A stretch of 64,000 nucleotides of DNA. It comes from Vibrio metoecus. Its GTDB lineage: Bacteria; Pseudomonadota; Gammaproteobacteria; Enterobacterales; Vibrionaceae. A program made the translations under genes and the position numbers. Numbering within the stretch: position 1 is the stretch's first letter; each line of letters begins with the position of its first letter. This document shows positions 63,819-64,000 of the stretch, in pieces. The stretch lies in contig NZ_CP035687.1 of NCBI RefSeq assembly GCF_009665255.1, forward strand, positions 868,001 through 932,000. Reading direction: 5' to 3'. The notes under the pieces were generated by a model. That model did no database searches. It saw only the letters and a list, made by a program, of their open reading frames with translations, and had not been told where the DNA came from.

Positions 63819-64000
63819 ATGAAAATCTACCCTCTGTTTAACTTCTCATTTTATGCCGTTGCTTTACTGCTCAGTTTAGGTTCTTGGCAAGCCATGGCAC
63901 AGCCAAGCGAAGCGATGATTGAGCGTTATAACCAAGCAGCACAAGGTGATGAAACACTCGTTGACCCTCTGTATGCCGATTTAGAAAAATTGGTGGAGCA
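63819..64000 (+). CDS. start of an exported protein (partial)
   Basis: An open frame begins at the ATG at 63819, preceded by AAAGGA, and runs off the window end after 60 codons. The first ~27 residues form a signal peptide (MKIYPLFN..., ending QAMA before QPSEAM). The mature start, MIERYNQAAQGDETLVDPLYADLEKLVE (in pieces), is helical. Family not recognised. Confidence 0.75.
   Translation, partial: MKIYPLFNFSFYAVALLLSLGSWQAMAQPSEAMIERYNQAAQGDETLVDPLYADLEKLVE

Noticed and set aside
1..64000. CRISPR arrays, tRNA or rRNA genes, complete IS elements, integron VCR repeats
   Set aside because: None were found on reading through; no regularly spaced repeats or cloverleaf-like sequences were seen.

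Overview
The window looks like about 64 kb of chromosome 2 of a Vibrio of the V. cholerae group (V. cholerae, V. mimicus, V. metoecus or a close relative). The evidence is gene content and order: the haem-uptake cluster hutDCB-exbD-exbB-tonB facing hutW-hutX-hutZ, the haemagglutinin/protease hapA, the surface lipase volA beside fadL, ompW, kbl-tdh, an Mlp37-type chemoreceptor and a LuxT-type regulator. From memory this matches N16961 from about VCA0929 down to VCA0858. HapA is recognisably the V. cholerae enzyme but differs at many residues and is slightly longer than I remember it, so a sister species is possible. No rRNA, tRNA, CRISPR array or complete IS was seen.

Layout. 0-11.6 kb: rlmC, a periplasmic/membrane pair, an AraC regulator, pyrC with a PurR-like box, a MOSC-reductase-ferredoxin fusion, an amino-acid-type chemoreceptor, a cupin protein, an acyltransferase, a 20-residue-repeat protein and a YfcZ-like protein. 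12-20 kb: a luxT-like gene and the haem locus with a shared Fur-like promoter region. 20-26 kb: a chemoreceptor, then cdaR, a GntP permease and glycerate kinase for glycerate use. 26-34 kb: a lipoprotein, a small outer-membrane protein, a DsbA-like/metallo-hydrolase pair, a 46-residue small gene and the pentose-phosphate operon zwf-pgl-gnd. 34-45.6 kb: an HD-GYP protein, a PHP phosphatase, cytochrome b562, a DUF2946/PepSY membrane pair, a LysR/VOC pair, a Cys/Met-metabolism PLP enzyme and kbl-tdh.

45.6-51.4 kb is an accessory segment between tdh and pbpG. It starts with GGTCCCAT repeats. It carries an AT-rich three-gene operon (HNH nuclease, small middle component, DUF2326 coiled-coil ATPase) that fits the ABC three-component (ABC-3C) conflict systems. 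An integrase remnant follows, then a second accD facing a LysR gene. This AccD has Tyr where E. coli AccD has Met203, the position tied to resistance to the antibiotic andrimid, so it may be a target-replacement resistance gene.

51.4-64 kb returns to core genes: pbpG, a small protein, ompW with an exact FNR box, hapA with HapR-like half-sites, volA-fadL with a FadR-like box, a MalS-type amylase, ydhF, an ERIC element and the start of a secreted protein.

A window-wide pattern: five genes (repeat protein, glycerate kinase, HD-GYP protein, PepSY protein, accD2) are each broken by one frameshift in a G/C run, and adding one base to the run restores each. Homopolymer undercalling in the assembly explains this best, so these genes may be intact in the organism.
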